From CAMCXT01 sp046302715 (GTDB taxonomy: Bacteria > Bacteroidota > Bacteroidia > M30B66): a stretch of DNA of 26,369 bases. The stretch lies in the NCBI GenBank assembly GCA_046302715.1, contig JBKCHQ010000191.1:1-26369 (forward strand), in the 5' to 3' direction. A program made the position numbers and the translations under genes. A model generated the notes under the pieces. That model did not search any database, was not told the origin of the DNA, and was given only the letters and a program-made list of their open reading frames with translations. Positions 25,548 through 26,369 of the stretch are shown piece after piece. Positions within the stretch are counted from its first letter, which is position 1. Each line of letters starts with the position of its first letter.

Positions 25548-26369
25548 CTATTCCAAGACAAGCCTGCTACTCAACGAGCTTCTGCCGCTTTGCAGGGTAA
25601 TATGATATATGCCAGGGTTGAGATGGTGTAAATCAATATCAAAGCGATCGGAAGTAAAACGTTGATGATACATCGTTTGCCCTAGCATGTTTGTTATCGT
25701 GCAAATACCCTTTATGTTTGTTTCGTCATCGATTTGAATCGAAATTAATCCACTTGAAGGATTTGGAAATATTAGGAATTGGTTGTCATTCAAGTGCGCC
25801 GAAATGCCTGTATTTAGTTCGCCAGTTTCGCAAACAAAATACTCGCTCGGTGTTTCGGAACCATTACCCAATTGACCTATATAATTAGCGCCTGTGGTAC
25901 ATAAACTGTAATTGGGAGCTTGAATGGCCGCTGAATGACCTCCAAATACACTATTGCCACTGGCTGCACCCGATGCGCCCGATATCGAAGTGTAATTGCT
26001 TTCTTCGCCTACCTGAACTGGTACGTTTTGCTGTGAAGTATTTCCAAGTCCAAGCTGTCCATATTGATTATATCCCCAACAATAAAGCTGGTTACTGGAA
26101 TTGATAGCAAAAGCAAAGGTGGCTCCGGCTTCAATCTCACGCCAATAGCTTGCATTGCCGATTCTATTTGGAAAATTGCGCTGTGCCGTACCGCCTAAAC
26201 CCAATTGACCGTTTCCGTTAAAACCCCAAGACCAAATAGTACTATCGGCTTTTCTTGCCAGCGAATATTCATAGCCGCAGGATATTTCTTCCCAATCGGT
26301 ATCATTGGTAATTTTTACAGGAACTGAGCTTGCGGTGGTAGTGCTATCGCCCAGTTGTCCGGTCAAATT
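25548..26369 (-). CDS. Secreted RCC1-repeat protein with type IX sorting domain (5' part outside the window)
   Basis: The reading frame is open to the right edge, so only the C-terminal 273 or so residues are seen. At least two RCC1-type blades are clear: DWEEISCGYEYSLARK..IWSWGFNGNGQLGLG and YWREIEAGATFAFAINSSNQLYCWGYNQYGQLG. A third, degenerate one ends NYIGQLGNGS. The last 75 residues form a type A T9SS C-terminal domain: FLIFPNPSSGLISIQI, a central TITNMLGQ segment and GIYHITLQSG near the end. Such proteins cross the outer membrane by the Por system and are anchored or released. The ligand is unknown. It converges on folP with a 102-base gap, in which I see no strong terminator. Confidence 0.9.
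   Translation of the reverse strand, partial: NLTGQLGDSTTTASSVPVKITNDTDWEEISCGYEYSLARKADSTIWSWGFNGNGQLGLGGTAQRNFPNRIGNASYWREIEAGATFAFAINSSNQLYCWGYNQYGQLGLGNTSQQNVPVQVGEESNYTSISGASGAASGNSVFGGHSAAIQAPNYSLCTTGANYIGQLGNGSETPSEYFVCETGELNTGISAHLNDNQFLIFPNPSSGLISIQIDDETNIKGICTITNMLGQTMYHQRFTSDRFDIDLHHLNPGIYHITLQSGRSSLSSRLVLE

Overview
The window reads as a chromosomal segment of a member of the phylum Bacteroidota (Bacteroidetes). Five things point there: promoter-like motifs of the TAnnTTTG / TTTG type; A-rich leaders that mostly lack Shine-Dalgarno sequences; a DUF1599 protein next to a BT_3928-type (DoxX-like) membrane protein beside folP; a short HPF gene upstream of a tRNA-Thr/Tyr/Gly/Thr-tuf cluster; and a C-terminal type IX secretion sorting domain at the right edge. 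I cannot place it to genus.

Left part (about 1-13190, all minus strand) is the conserved information-processing cluster. In transcription order it runs tRNA-Thr(TGT), tRNA-Tyr, tRNA-Gly, tRNA-Thr(GGT), tuf, tRNA-Trp, secE, nusG, rplK, rplA, rplJ, rplL, rpoB, rpoC. A textbook Bacteroidota promoter sits before the first tRNA and a hairpin terminator follows tuf. Strong hairpins also lie in the rplL-rpoB and rpoB-rpoC gaps. The first resembles a processing or attenuation site, and the second looks like an intrinsic terminator inside the operon. rpoC stops at the very edge of the window, apparently before its usual conserved C-terminal segment.

Middle part (13274-22839) is ordinary metabolic and housekeeping content in short, often divergent or convergent units. 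It holds hpf (ribosome hibernation), a malate/lactate-type dehydrogenase, a DEAD-box RNA helicase with a DbpA-like RNA-binding domain, a secreted orphan, a PpiD-like periplasmic folding factor, a FabF-type ketoacyl synthase, a flavin reductase-like protein, a small secreted orphan and inorganic pyrophosphatase. Spacing is tight: two convergent pairs overlap at their 3' ends, and several genes start with TTG or GTG.

Right part (23076-26369) holds the DUF1599 / BT_3928-like pair on the minus strand, divergent from folP. Their start codons share a CATG, and the best folP promoter lies inside the DUF1599 gene. Beyond folP is the 3' part of a large secreted RCC1-repeat protein that continues past the window.

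I see no CRISPR array, insertion sequence, prophage, toxin-antitoxin pair or defence system. Nothing here is convincingly a new biological system. The most useful leads are the intergenic hairpins in the rpoBC operon, the odd RpoC end, the divergent folP arrangement and the cysteine-less BT_3928-like protein.
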